A stretch of 64,000 nucleotides of DNA from Anisakis pegreffii (lineage: Eukaryota > Nematoda > Chromadorea > Rhabditida > Anisakidae): contig JAPYMA010000303.1 of the NCBI GenBank assembly GCA_035041965.1, positions 1 through 64,000 of the forward strand, written 5' to 3'. How positions within the stretch are numbered: position 1 is the first letter of the stretch; the number at the start of each line of letters is the position of its first letter. The notes under the pieces were generated by a model. That model was given only the letters and a program-made list of their open reading frames with translations, was not told the DNA's origin and did no database searches. Of this stretch, positions 1 through 13,204 are shown in pieces. Made by a program: the position numbers and the translations under genes.

Positions 1-520
1 CGCGCGTACGAAAGTGCAATTTGGCTTCTTTTACACCAACCATCCAATGTACGTAATCGCATGACAAATTGTTCACTCTACTACATCCCATTCGTCTCTT
101 CGTTTTGCTGCTCATATCAAAGGCGAAATGTTTTGTTGTAAAGTGAAATGTTACGCAAAATTTCATCGCTTCTACCATTAAGCAGTAATCATTATTTTCG
201 AAAACTGCTAAATTCATCTGATGTTCATTTATTTGCTTATGATTTGACGAGTAATATTGTATGTTTTTTGTATGTCGTGAAATCTGAACTGTAAAAGATG
301 CTTAATCGGTGTGCACACTAAATCAACGATTACAGTTGCAGAGCTGTTCAAAAAATTTCATTGCGCATTTGAATGAAACGTCGTCAGCATTCTGGTTACA
401 AGATTTTCGATTATAGTCGTCTTTAAGTTGTTGTTTAACGAGTGCCACGTCTACTTTTAGGTGTAGATTGCTGAAAGACGAGTGCATCAACGAGAAACAG
501 CAATCGGCCGATTCGTGAAA
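1..520. other. 5' flank of the P5C reductase gene
   Basis: I see no coding exon here. The last bases lead directly into the ATG proposed for the reductase gene at 521. The promoter and 5' UTR presumably lie in this stretch, but I recognise no specific motif. Confidence 0.4.
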
Positions 521-3500
521 ATGGACAATCTGAATGGTTACTGCGGTGATTCGGACGGGAATGTAAGCAGTTTCTTTTCTGGTAATCTTGCATTCAAGGT
601 CAGTAAAATCAAAACAGCATTTCGTTCGTTCACATTTGCAGTTAAGTGTGTGGTGTAGTTAGGCTTAGGCTTAGGCTTAGGCTCAGGCTTAGGCTTAGGC
701 TTAGACTCAGGCTTAGGCTTAGGCTTAAGCCTAGGTTTAGGCTTGAGCTTAGGCTTACCAACTACGAATGTGAACGAACGAAATGCTGTTTTGATTTTAC
801 TGACCTTAAATGCAAGATTACCTCTTTTCTTAGTTCTGCTCTCTATGATCAGTTAATTCGCTTCAATAACATCAGCTCTTATGGAATGATTATGATCAGT
901 TGCATCCGCCGATTTTATTTCGTTTACGAGGGAGCTAACAAGAAAATTTTGGATGGGGTATTGGTCCATAGCAATTGAATTATTGAGAAACACAGTTGAC
1001 TTCGAAACAAGTGACTAGTGTGATATTACTGCGGATTTCGTGGAGGATTTTAAATCTGTAAATTTTACATCCTATCCAGCCGTTTACTGGTGATATCTGA
1101 GAGGAGCATAGTGGCGTGCAACCGAATACCTGTGTGCAGTTCTCTTGATGTTGTACCGACCGATATGTGTAAATCGATGTTATTCCACATTCACTTTCAG
1201 CGAACTGCCACTGATGACTATTCGGTCGCTTCAAAGGACGAAAAAAGAGGTGAATTTGTGCAAAAATGTGCTGATGCTGGTATAACCAGTCCGAAGTTAG
1301 CTTTTATTGGTGGTGGTAATATGGCCGGAGCACTTATCGATGGATTCGTCGCTTCTGGTAAGTTGTGAATTTGTTGACGTAGTTCGTTTGTCTTTTTAAA
1401 TGTGCTACTTCGTGGTCAGCAACACTGATTTGTTGAGAACGTCCGCGAAACACGATTCGTTATTTCCCAATACACATATTTACGTTTCTCTCGACACCAC
1501 TTTACCTACTCATCAACTGGAAACGTTTTGTATTTCGGTTGGGGAGAAATTCGATGGTAACTCTGCTGTGAAAGAATTTCACAAATCTTGATATGGTGGA
1601 AATTTTCTTTATTGTTTTTATAGGAGCGCTATTCCGAGATGAAATTGCAATCAGTGTCCAAAGTCAATCGTCTGTATCTCGTTGGAAGGTGGTGAACAAT
1701 TTGAGTTTTGTACAAAAGCTCCAACCCGAAAAGAGCGCAGAAAATAAAGTTCCAACGGAGATATTCTTTTATTTATACGACGAAACAGAATTTCAAATTG
1801 AATCGATGTCACTCAGTTACTTGAATTGATTGTTTTGATCAAAGAAGTTTTCATTTACCAAGTGAACTCATAATGCATTTTAGAAGCTTGGTTTCGAAAA
1901 TGTCTATACAAACAATAATGAAATGTTGAAACATCATGGCAACGGTTGGTAAAAATTTAAAAATCAAGTTTATTTTTTCTCGGTATTTATTTTTTCTCGG
2001 CAGTGTATAAGAGATAAATTTGATGGATGCATGTTCGAAAGAAAAATTTCAATGAATCAAAAACATTAAAAATATTGTTGATTGTAGTTTAATTCGTTCT
2101 GTTTTGATTCAGTGAAATAATGTGCAAGTTCAGTTTGTTCGCTTTTGAGGTATTGTATTTTTGGCGATCAAACCTCAGCAACTTGACTCTGTAATGGAGG
2201 AATTAAGTGGTGAAAGTCTGCATCGAACAAAGATACTGGTGTCAATCATGAGTGGTATCAATATCGAAACTCTGCAGAAACACGTGAGTTATGAAAATTT
2301 TCAATTGTACAATCTGATTTTATAGATACTTCCGTTCTGTCTTCAAACTTTCACTGGAAATCGTATAATAAATTTCAAGAGTCAGGGAAATGATAAATCT
2401 TCGAAATTTGACATTAGAAGATAAATTAGACTGTGCAGTAATTGTTAGAGCCTCCAAAATAGTTCAGTTCTATTGAATTGTTCGTTGGTTTAGTGTTGTT
2501 GGCTACATATGTGAAAAAACTTTTCTTCTGCATAGAGCGATCGAAGCAGGTGGATCATTGATGTGTAAGATCGAGAGGATATATCTTCAGCAGAATTCAC
2601 TTGACAATATTTCATGTCAGTTATAGGCTTCACAGAAAGGAGGCCAAGGCACAAGAGTGCTCCGTATGATGCCGACTATCCCCGCTTCGCTCGGTGCTAG
2701 TGCATCAGCGATTGCCGCTGGTAAATCTACTCCTCAGTCTCAGGTCTTTACGCAACACTATATCCGTATGATAGTTGCTCTTTTTCTTTCAACACAAACA
2801 TTCTTTCATCACTTATCATCACCCGAGAAATATTACTGGAGTCTGAGCGCATCTGCGTAAATTCCTCTCAAACGAATCAAAGTACTACTTCTCCTTTGGA
2901 CATTAAATCTGATGAATCTGTGATTATTTATTACTTTAATAATTTTTTGTGATCAAATGTGTGATATTTCTAAAAACTGTTAATAAGGAATCGTGATTTG
3001 TAAATTGTTGGGTGTGAATTCGTTTTGAATCGATGCCGTTTTGCAGGTTGACGTTGTGGCGTATTTAGCTGAATGTGTTGGAAAGTCTTTTGTGATCGCC
3101 GAAAAATGCTTCGATGTGGCAACTGCTGTTACTGGATGTGGAACTGCTTCTGTTCGTTTTAGTTTCGATGCATTCTGAACGATTTTGGGATGTTTTGTTG
3201 GCCATCGAAATATGGAATTCTCGTTGTGCAGTTTTGCAACCTTCGTACTGCGTTTTGCGGATTCACTTTCGAATGAAATTTGAGAAGGCCTGCGCGGTGT
3301 TTCTTCGGAAGCTTTTTGTATAAAAATACGTGATCAGTTCAGTCGTTGATCGTTTGTCGCAGTGAAACAGTGTGGCTTTTGGTACAGTAAGTGTTGATGG
3401 AACAATTGATTGATTCAGGTGTTCACAATGATTGAGGCGTTAGCTGATGGCGGTGTGCTGGGTGGCTTGCCTCGTTCAACAGCTCTCGCGCTGGCATCTC

Positions 3501-4226
3501 AAACTATTATGGTAAGTCTGCATCGAATGTATTCATTGTACCGTCAAGAAGCATTTTCGTTGAATGATTTGAAGTGCACTTTTAGGGTGCTGCAAAGATG
3601 GCGCTCGAATCAGACGAACATCCAGCAAAACTCAGAGATAATGTCTGCTCACCGGCTGGTATTACAATTTGTGGTGTGCGCGAATTGGAGCGGCACGGTT
3701 AGTGAGATAGCACTTTGAATTTGTGAATGTTCACTTACGTTTGCTTACGTCAATTACAGAGGAGCGTTTAGGTTTCTACAAACCGAAATTGTGTGATTAG
3801 CCAGTAACCATAGTGTGATTGCATATTGAAATAGAGCTCTTATTCCGCTGCGATGGTTTCATGTCTGATGGTTGTCGATTGCTTCGTGAATTTTTTGCTG
3901 AAGTGTGAAAAGGAATCCTTGAAAAGCGCTGAAATCGCTGATCTGTAATTCTATTCGAGCGAGCAATATTAGGAAGTGTATCATCTCATTATGTGCCATT
4001 AAAATTGATAAAATTATTTCTCCGTCACAGAATCCAGTAGCTCACTCCATTACAACGTTTTCGTTCGTATCCTTTTGAAAAAACTTCTCTTTTGAACAGT
4101 GATCATTTTCGTTTGATTTGAGTATATTTTCATCTGAAGTTTTGTCAACCTTCAGGAGCCCGATCTGCACTCATTGAAGCTGTAAACGCCTCAACACAAC
4201 GTTCCAAGGAGCTTTCACAACTTTAG
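521..4226 (+). CDS. pycr: Pyrroline-5-carboxylate reductase (10 exons, complete)
   Basis: Catalyses the last step of proline synthesis, reducing 1-pyrroline-5-carboxylate with NAD(P)H. Exons: 521-562, 1201-1357, 1624-1688, 1884-1944, 2150-2283, 2627-2743, 3047-3151, 3419-3511, 3586-3697, 4156-4226. Phases agree at every junction and give 318 residues, the usual family length. Landmarks in order: the Rossmann nucleotide loop [14 protein letters not shown] (exon 2), the FLAIKPQQL strand (exon 5), [12 protein letters not shown] (exon 6), the dimerisation-domain stretch AVTGCGTAS then [13 protein letters not shown] (exons 7-8), LASQTIMGAAKM (exons 8-9) and a terminal [10 protein letters not shown] helix (exon 10). 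The family is certain. The first exon is the least certain part: translation could instead start at ATG 1165, in frame with exon 2 and without splicing. Intron 1 contains the transposon at 573-830. The acceptor before exon 5 is TTTTGAG, and several donors are weak (GTTGGT, GTTCGT). Confidence 0.95.
573..830. mobile_element. Non-autonomous inverted-repeat transposon with TTAGGC core
   Basis: Two 63-bp arms, 581-643 and 760-822, are inverted copies of each other with only a few mismatches; the outer ends read GGTAATCTTGCA. Both arms are flanked by the same 8 bp, TCTTTTCT (573-580 and 823-830), which fits a target-site duplication. An 8-bp duplication is typical of hAT-like and some other cut-and-paste families. 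The interior holds only TTAGGC-type hexamers and no transposase. It sits in intron 1 of the P5C reductase gene and would be removed by splicing. Confidence 0.85.
659..754 (+). repeat. Interstitial telomere-type repeat (TTAGGC)16, degenerate
   Basis: Sixteen consecutive hexamers, ten of them exact TTAGGC; the others differ by one or two bases (TCAGGC, TTAGAC, TTAAGC, CTAGGT, TTGAGC). TTAGGC is the nematode telomere repeat. The tract lies between the two arms of the transposon, so it is part of that element and not a chromosome end. Confidence 0.95.
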
Positions 4227-6102
4227 AAATGTTGACCGCGTCTTTTATTTTCATTTGCATATGTTTCTCACTCAAGAGCTTCTGCAAAATATGAAAACGG
4301 GATGCAATCTCATTTGGAGACTATGCTGTTATAGTGTTGCTTGTTGAGTAGTGTAAAACTTATAGATTAGCTTGTTTGATTAATTGGGATTGAGACATCT
4401 AAAAACTTTACTATATTGAACTTATTACTATTCCTGCTGAAAATATTACTGATCATTTCATGTTATTATGAATGTGATTCGATAGGATATATGGTACATA
4501 TTGTGCCGCGTTATTGTGACATTGTTTCATTATTTTCATATGTATGCTCTTCAGAGGCTTGCCATGATTGATCTTTCCTGTAGCTTTTTCAAATGCTTCA
4601 CTGTGATTTGTCTTGATTTAATAGAGTAGATCGAATCTGGTCACTAAACTTCACTATTTACTTCGTTTTAGTTGCGTTCAGCGATTCAGCTGATACGATT
4701 ATTTTTATTGGAATTTCACATGTTTTCTCGCTTTCTTTTGATTCTGTTGCATTCAATACCTCTTCAACAGATCTGTAGCATATTCCATGATTTGATTTCA
4801 TCTTTTCCTTTCTGTAATTCGTTTGATTTCGCATTTTTTAATCTTACCTCTACCGTCCTGCATTCCTTAGTTTCATGTTTCTCATGTTTTTGTTTCAATT
4901 AAATTTTCATCGATATTAATGATCAACAGCACTGATATCAGAAATATATACAATCGTCATTAAATGATAGGAATAAATGAATTTTGTTTCGCCCTTCTCG
5001 TCCGATTTATCACACCTTTGATATGTTGTTCATAAAATTCCGATCTGATTTTCCTGAAAGCGAAAACAAATAAATAGCACCAAAACACTGGAAACGATAT
5101 CTTTAAAATATGTTGAATGGAATATAGATGAATGATAACGCAACGCGTTCAGTGATTCGACAATTTAATTGACAATCATCAGTATGAAATTTCTGCAAAG
5201 TGCTGATACAGACGAAACAGGTAACAGCTGAGTTAAGCATTCGTAACATAGGAATAATGAATAAGATGAACGAATGCCTTAACAGGAGAAGAGAAAGGAC
5301 ATCTGAAAATGTTTAGATGTTCTGCTGAGCTGATCGTGAGTGTGGTCATACTTACTCTGTGAAATGATTTCTTTGGAGTTTATCGTGTGGACGATGAAAG
5401 CCATCGATCATGGTTTTGTACAGAAGCCACATGATTGAGCGCATGACTGCTGCATAAGATCCCTTGAATATGAGGATGTCATTAAACTTCTTATAGATCA
5501 TATTCACTTCGAGAAATGGAACATATCAAGTGAACGTTTACATGCTAATAAAATGACAAACTCAGAATGTATCACAAATGAATGTATCACGTTGAGAACG
5601 TGTTCGTGACTTGTTTTCGGATAGATGGGAATGTCTGAGGCGAATATGTGTTTGAAAAGGAAATAACAAACGAAAGTTGTTAAAAATGCATCGCCCATAT
5701 TGATCAACGTTTAAAAATATTCATAAGCAACTCACTGGTACAAGAGATTATCGCACAAACCGTCTTTTATGTACAGCTTGCATCGTGAATCCTTATCCGT
5801 ACAATTCTCTTGTGCAGATATTGGCGTCTCTAGAAAAATTCGGTGAAATCAAGAAAGTGGAAATACATCATCAAACATCAATTTCACTGAAATGGTGACC
5901 CGTTAAGGATTGGAGAGTATTCATCTGCATGCAACCTATATTCCATTGCATAGTTCCAAGTCGGTGATTGTGTTCCGATATCCATATTACTTATGATTAT
6001 TAATTGAACATTCTTCTTGCATGGGAGAAAGATGAGTATTAATTGTGCGTAAACTGATTTCAGCAGCTTAAAGATTTGAGTAAGTGGGCATCACAATAGA
6101 TT
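4227..6102. other. Convergent intergenic region, no gene seen
   Basis: This region separates the 3' ends of the P5C reductase (+) and astacin (-) genes. Reading frames are short and show no paired splice signals or family motifs. The 3' UTRs and polyadenylation sites of both genes must lie here. An AATAAA occurs near 5067, but it is too far from the reductase stop to be assigned with confidence. Confidence 0.4.
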
Positions 6103-8008
6103 TCATCGAGTCAAAACGATAATGGAAACTATAAGGAAAAATGTGTATGGGTCTGAACCTGTTGATTGCTTATTACATTTCCCAAGTTGATTCAATTTTT
6201 CAATATCGAGACGAGTGAACTCCGTATTATCGTTCAGCTGAACGCCTTTCTGGAAAATGAATTTAGATCTGAACGATTGTATATACATTTATATAGATCC
6301 GATGAAATTTTCACCTGAGAATATCGATTAAAGCACAGGTTTCAATGGTATCGGAATGTAGTAAACCAGTTTAACTACATATTCTATTGAATCAAGCTTC
6401 AGCAGCTTGGAGTTTGCTTTCAATTCAGTCATTGTGAAGTGTAATAAAACAATATCTATTCCAAATAGTGTCAGTGCTGAAAGTGCGTAGAATATACCTT
6501 TAGTGGTATCATTGTAACAAGCCTTCGCATTGTTTTTTCATCGAGCCTACCGAACGCCGTTCCGTCGTAGTGCATAATCGAATTATAATCATATTTGCGA
6601 TCGTATACATTCACCTCGTCGGATCGTAACTTGTGGAAGTTTTCTGAAACATTCACTCAACTGCTCAGCCCCAAAATTTTTATTTTAATTCAGCACTTTT
6701 ATGAATAACCTAAACGGAGGTAGGAAATTTATTTTGAGGATTAACCGAGTTGACCAGGTAGCACATTCTCGTATTCGATGCGAATGAACGCATCACGATC
6801 GGGTCGTTGATGTTCGTGCTCGAAACCGATCACGTGCATCATCTCATGCCATATGATGTAATTCGCCAAGCAATCCCGCCCCAACGACATCAGTTGGCGA
6901 CCACCTTATCAAACATTATTACATTAGCAAAAAATACTTAGGCAATACTTTTAGCTCGAGCACTAATTAATTACCCGTATATCTAGTTAAATTTTGCCCT
7001 CATAATCTGTTCTATTTTTGTTACATTTTATTAGCGTGTGTATTTGCTCACTTTATTCCTTCATTGTAGGCTGGAAATCGCCTATCTGAAACCGAAATAG
7101 ATTTGTTTGTCGCAAAATTAGAAGTAATCCTAAGCTGCTTGAGATATCAACTTGTTTGACCAACATCTATGGATGAAATTAGTCTGTAATCTATAATGCA
7201 GTATCTTTAAGATAATGAATTCATCAGACCCACCAATGCGACCTACATACGAATAGCAACCGTCGAGCGGCTCTATCGCAATGTAGTCTGGTTGCATTGT
7301 CCTCTTGACAAACTTGAAACATGAACGACGCTGTAATTCCAGAAGTGCCGTCATGATCACTTTCTTCCTTGAAAGATCACTGATTAGACGCCATCTTAAA
7401 AATATCGTCGACTGGATGGTAACTTGAGAGTGAACGATGCAAAAATAGTGAAAACTGACTCAAACGCATTGTACTGATTGGACAGTTGAAACGGTACGGT
7501 GTTGTCCTTCCATCGGATATCATAGGCGCCTTTTCGAGAAACATACCTTAACGGCTCTTTGCTTCGCACATATTTATGCGATTGCTTCGGCGAAACGACT
7601 GTAAACTTAACGTCTTCATATTATGCACAATATCGGTAGTAATGCGAAAAGCAAATAAAGGGAACAAATGAATTGTACATTGCTCTTAACGAGAGCACAT
7701 GAACAGCATCATTGCCGTTTCGAAACTGAATTCAACTAGTGGCATAGCAGCGTTCAGGAATTCTCCATTTCAGTTTGGATTATTCCTTAATTCCGGATCC
7801 AGTGAATCCTTAGCCATCAGAAAGATGATCAGAAATTGACTCATTCCGGATGAATCCTTTCAACGAACTTACGCAGATCACCGAATTGCACATTTGCCTT
7901 ACGATCGCTGTTGATCTGCCACAAAGTTTTGTTTGCTCCATAAGCACTCAAGATCGCCATCAGCAGTACACAAACAACAAACAGTGTGGTGGGCAATTGG
8001 AAACACAT
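6103..8008 (-). CDS. Astacin-family zinc metalloprotease (6 exons, complete)
   Basis: A secreted protease of the M12A family. Exons, read leftward: 8008-7873, 7598-7460, 7367-7234, 6904-6746, 6643-6498, 6249-6103; phases agree and give 286 residues. Exon 1 encodes a signal peptide with the core TLFVVCVLLMAILSAYG. Exon 2 holds a short propeptide and the start of the catalytic domain (DIRWKDNTVPFQLS). Exon 4 carries the zinc signature HEMMHVIGFEHEHQRPDRD, which matches HExxHxxGxxHExxRxDRD. Exon 5 carries the Met-turn SIMHY with the tyrosine ligand. The four conserved cysteines are present (SCFKF, DGCYSYVG, RDCLANY, LGKC). There is no EGF, CUB or ShK domain after the protease, so it is a minimal astacin of the nematode NAS type. 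The reading frame ends in a hydrophobic run (FFLIVSIIVL). An alternative final splice near 6134 cannot be excluded. Confidence 0.95.
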
Positions 8009-11000
8009 TGATGCAGGATATGCTCACTGAAAACTGCAAAGAATGATCGAAGCATGGAGCCGCAATAATCAGTAAGATATGAAATCCTGAATGCTTCACA
8101 ATGTGAGTCTACAGTTTGTTGTGCACTGTCGACCGGACTTATTGCGAAATGAATGAGCATGGAAACCGTTGTGTTATCGCTGATTTCGTAGTGAATGGCA
8201 CAGTGGAAGGCTTGCGCAGTCACCGTGAACGAGCTTCGATCGAAACTGTTGTTGATTCAGATGGAGTCTGCAAAAAGTGAAATTCGATGAAATTTCCGAA
8301 AACATTCACTTCTGATTAGCCAGTGATGTTCGACATCAATTCATGATTCAGAAAAGCAAACAGCGGACGCAAGTGTCTGTTGTCGATTCGATTTCGAGAC
8401 AGTTTTGTCACTCGAAAAACAATTTCGCGAATTGTTCGCTGTGTTTGTTCAGCTTGATTGCTTGTTTTGATAGAATGTTCGCATGAATGAACAAAACTGG
8501 ACATAGTGACCATTGGCGCAGAGAAATTGACGCAGTTGGTTTCGTGAGTGGATTGATTCGTTTATTACAGTTTGCGTGCATACACAATTGACTGAAGCAG
8601 AACAATGGCATTAAATAATGACTCAACTGTTCATTTTCACAAATGCTTATCGAAAAATTTCCTCCACTTTGACAATCGTGGTCTTTTTCCAGAACACCAC
8701 TTCGCATTATTCCCAAAATGTTTGTGAAGCTTTGATAGTTTCAGATACATCTGATAAGTTATCACTACTAAATAAAGCTCGTTCAGAACATAAGATGAAT
8801 GAATGATTTCGAACGATGTCTTGTTCATAGTGCTATGATATTTGGAAATATTAAAGCACAGTGTACTGGTATTTATTATGTACTAATAAGATGCTATTGA
8901 TGATGCTCCAATGGGATTGGTTGCGTTTAGCATGGAAGTTCCATGAATGTTTGTGAATCGAACACATTCTCTGGTCATCCTTTCCGAACTCATCCAACAG
9001 CAAAGTTTTGTTATGGGAAAACAGATAAATTGCGCCACAAAAAACGAAACAAGATCGTTGATAATAGCAACAAATAGCACCACCAGTCAGCAGTTATCTA
9101 TCTCTCAATCACGCACTTGTCCAAGTGAATGAAGCGTATCAATTTTTTTCTGCTGGTGTAATATGCAAATTACAAGCCAATTTTCCGAGGTGCTTAACGC
9201 TGATTCACATAAATTCCAATCAGCAGCTGGTGGCTGAATTCGACTTCAGTTCTACTATAAGGTTCGGCGTATCTCGTTGATGAATTTGCCCCATTTCCGA
9301 ATCGTTAACACCTATGTTTTGGTAAATGCACAGACGAGTGCGTGTGATTTTTTGTGTTCTGCTCTTGAATGTTGGCTTCATCAATAGTGATGACAAACCG
9401 AACAACACCATGAATGGTCACTGCGCTCGCAAAGTAGTGGAAACGATGCTGTGCTTCTGAACTCCTCATCTGACAGCAAGTTCCTTTCGAGGCCAACTGA
9501 TTATCGAGCTTGCACCAGACAGTTTTGCTCGTATCTGATCAGTTCGACGCAATATTGTTATTAATTACTGATGTTAACAATATTACGTGCATTTCAAACG
9601 ATTCAATATTTTGGAAGGTGTTTGCTAATCAGTTTTTCGTATATTTTTCCGATACGCAGACAGTACAGTCACACTGAATTTATGCTATTTTCATCATCAC
9701 TTTATTCGCAAACTCATATGGTTCCTCTATTTTGGGGTACTGTATCGCTGCTTAGTTTTTGGTCGTTTCATCTGGAATATTATGTTGCGTTCACTGAAAC
9801 TTTCAGGATTAATGTGAGAAATCATTACAATTTCATTAGGCATTTTGAAATGCAAAAATGTGGACTAGAAACACAAAGCAATGACATTGACAATGAATTA
9901 TCGAATTCGTTGAGTGTGCACAGTTATATTTGGTTGCACTGTTATTCAAAGACAACTGATACTGTGTCAAGATGTAATGAAGTGTTTCGGCAGGGAGTCA
10001 CTCCATCCACCCCTTACAACCACTAACAACTCCTCAGCTATCAATCAAACACTGCAGTTGTCAACCGCATTATCCCCATTCCCACTATCCACGTTAATAA
10101 CCTTTTATGAGAATCACTTTTTGCCAAGCGATTTCTAGTGACGAATTCACTCGTTTCTTTCACTTATATGGTCTCAATTCGTCAGGCAATTCCTCAATCA
10201 TTAAGGGATTTTTTCCTTTTTCCGAACGTCTCCTTTGACAACCAGTCATTCAACAACACCAAACTCCCTTATAGATATGTGCTTCCAGAAAGGTCCTTCA
10301 CAAACGAATGGATCATTTATCAATGGAATGCTGAACGGTATAAAAAAGAATTCCTCGAAGTATTCATCCACGTTTTAACCCACAATGCGCCGCTCTACTT
10401 TCTTCATTAATCATTCTCCAAAAAAAACGTTAACCGAACAATTTACGATCATTCGATTTCATGATCGCTGCTGTTTCGGTTTTCAGTGTATCGAAACATC
10501 TTAATCAAGTCATTACCACTAATTTCAATCAAATTCCACAAATTGATTGCTTCATCAGTGAAGAACAACAGTGATAATATGTAAGAAAAATTGAATGTCC
10601 CGCGAGTTAACATTCAGTCGAAGAACATAGAACAACGCGGGTAATTGACCCACTATTCCCATGCCTAATCGTCTCGCGTGATTTTTGAGAGTAATTTGAG
10701 TCACATTCCATTCACTGGAATCAAAATGCCTAGGAAACGCCTATTATTCCAATGATATCCGTTCAACTGCATGGAAATTATCTTGTAACACAATGTGAAC
10801 GTTGTCATCAGTCGAAATGGTTATTTGACTTGACAGTAAAATTACATAATGAATGTAAACAGTAGTAATTGCTGCCATATAATGAGCTTAACCTTGATTT
10901 CGTATTTCCAAATGATTCGAATCATAATTTCTGAGACGTTATTGACCGACCGCATCAGGTGTAGTTATCAATCGCATGCTCTCTGTCTGTCGATAGACAT

Positions 11001-13099
11001 TCATCAACAAATTTATTGCTATAGATCTACACAAATCAACTATCTACAATGTGTGCTGGCTGCATTCGAATGAATAATCAGTTACATCCCCCGCCCCTTC
11101 TGTGCGATGAATTTAGATGATATATTTTGTGTTCGTGATGAAAAGGATTATCATTGCAAGCGGATGTTTGGATTTCGTAGAATGAATAATCCATGAGCAG
11201 TCAGTCAGTCACAAGAATGCGTGCCATGAATGTGATTTTGAAACGATACCATCGAATCACGTTCACTGTGTGTATTGTTCAGTGAGTAAATGCACCAAGA
11301 TCCGTGAAAAATGAATGCAAGCGATGAAAAGGCTTGCTTCATCAGCAGCTGCTTCTTATTCCAGCTCATTACTCCAGCTCTTTCGCTGATCTTTTCCGTA
11401 CGTTTTTTCCGCCTAATACTAGACAACGAGCAATGACGTTGATTAATTGAAAGCATATGTGGACAGGTAGATGGATAGGTGGTATATGAGTCAGATGTCC
11501 TGTTAGCGTTCGTTGTCATAATAAAGCAAACAGCGAAACGATCTGCGAAACCATCAAAGTGATCATCAGAATCATTTGGAGTTAATCTTCCTAACTACTT
11601 CAAGACGGAAACATATGTTTTGTATCCGGAACGCATCATCGTAAAGATTCTTGGTTTTAAATATCCTAGTTTTGTATGCTTTCCGAACGGAACTACTGAC
11701 CAGTTTATCAATTATTCTCACTAATTTCTTCACTGAAAATAAGTTTGCTTTAGCACTTTTCGTGCGGAAAAATTGTGCTCCGTTCTTCGTTATCAGTAGT
11801 ATCAATGAAGTAAACGAGCGAATATCTGACATTAAATTTCACCTGCCCGTAATCATGCTGTTTCTGTTTGGATTGCGCCAACATATCGTAGAACGTTTGC
11901 GATGAAAGTTCATAAAAATGAATGAATTTTGATGCAAAGATACGGACGGAATGAATGGATGATTGAACGGTATGTGCTTTGCGAAGGAAGGCATTTTGTG
12001 AGCGAAATAAACAATCGAACTAAAAATAACAATCGCTGCCAGTCGAATCGGTAGCAGTTTAGTCGACGATCAGCTATGAAAATTTTGTTTGTCTTTCGTC
12101 GGATCCACTCATCAACTATTTCAAACAACGAAATCCCTTCGGAAATGTTTCGTTTCAATATTTTGTGAGGATTTTAGTGATGAGATCAGGTGGCGTATTT
12201 CTTTTAATCTTAGATGTCAACGTTTCTTAATGATTCACCTATCATTTTGTTTCAAATCTGAATCTGAATATTGTCAAGGCGATGTGTTACACAGCCTTGA
12301 ATTCTCTTTGAAATGAATTCCCACTGGAAATCCCTCCAAATTCTCATTCCAAAATGTGTGGTGGTGCACAGGTAGTAACATTTTTTGGAAGTTATTCCGA
12401 CGGTGCGCTTCAGCCTGCAAATTTGAATGTGAAGTTTGAAAAAATATTATTCATCAATTATATTCAGTTATATCACTATCAGCTGTTCGAAATATTCGCA
12501 CACCTGGAGTCGAACTTCTTGAAATTGGCTCCGTTTACAAACCTTTCAACAAGTAAATACCTTATTGCTCCACTGTGGAAGCACCTGCTGACATGAGAGC
12601 AGTGATATATGAAATCAGAAAATATTTTATGATTCATTTCAACACATCGCTCGGCTTGCATTTAACGATAGCTGTCGTTTGCGTTTTGGATACATTATAG
12701 AGGTGCTGCATCCTTCCGATCGACGTCGAATGGCTATTCTCGGTGTTGTTTCTGATTTCGGTTATCCTTGACAATTTTTCATTTATTTGGTACTTCTGGA
12801 CTAACTGAGAAGGTTATTTCTGAGTCATGACAGTTCCGCTGTCATGACTCCGACAGTCTTCTGATTATTGATGTCATTCTGTTGTGTAGATCTGAGCATA
12901 ATATTCACTACTTCATCGCGTTCATGCAAGATTTGCTTCGTCCCCAATTGTGTCCTCCTATTGTAACGAGTGATCATGAATAAAACGAAATTAAACATTC
13001 ACGAGGACAGCGTACACTCCAAACATGTGACGCTATCAGTTACCTTCTTTCGAATTTTGAGTTGTAGCATTCGAAAGAAAGGATGAAACCGCAATCAGA
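8009..13099. other. Gene-poor stretch upstream of astacin
   Basis: About 5 kb in which I can assign no gene. Reading frames of 60 to 150 codons occur on both strands (longest 9571-10026, +) but have no family motif or convincing splice partners. A perfect 12-bp inverted repeat lies at 12822-12850. The astacin promoter should lie just right of 8008. Confidence 0.35.
12822..12850. repeat. 12-bp perfect inverted repeat, TGAGTCATGACAG type
   Basis: GAGTCATGACAG (12822-12833), a 5-base spacer TTCCG, and CTGTCATGACTC (12839-12850). With the preceding T it contains TGAGTCA, the core recognised by AP-1-type bZIP factors, in both orientations. Whether it is bound by anything is inference. Confidence 0.6.
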
Positions 13100-13204
13100 A
13101 TGAAAACCTTTGAAATATCCGCTCAAGCGATTATCCAAATACCAGTGTCCATCGAAGCGCACTGCAGCAACATCGGAATGTCGGTTCATTTACCGCCAGA
13201 TCAG
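13100..13204 (+). CDS. Isolated exon-like segment, possibly ZP-domain type
   Basis: A 35-codon open frame runs from ATG 13100 to a possible donor (CAG|GTTTGC), ending in phase 0. It contains VSIEAHCSNIGMSVHLPP, which resembles the first strand of zona pellucida (cuticlin-like) domains, where a cysteine is followed by alternating hydrophobic residues. The next expected ZP motif (F.G.IY) was not found downstream. A segment at 15376-15440, between an acceptor and a GTAATT donor with CRTAQQQLIIALTTK in frame, could be a later exon. Without connecting exons this may be chance. Confidence 0.25.

Noticed and set aside
646..978. Open frame encoding an Arg-Leu repeat protein
   Set aside because: The repeat is the translation of the TTAGGC tract inside the transposon; the tract has no stop in this frame, so the frame is an artefact.
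9571..10026. Longest open frame of the gene-poor left region (151 codons)
   Set aside because: Hydrophobic and aromatic content follows from T-rich sequence; there is no domain and no splice evidence.
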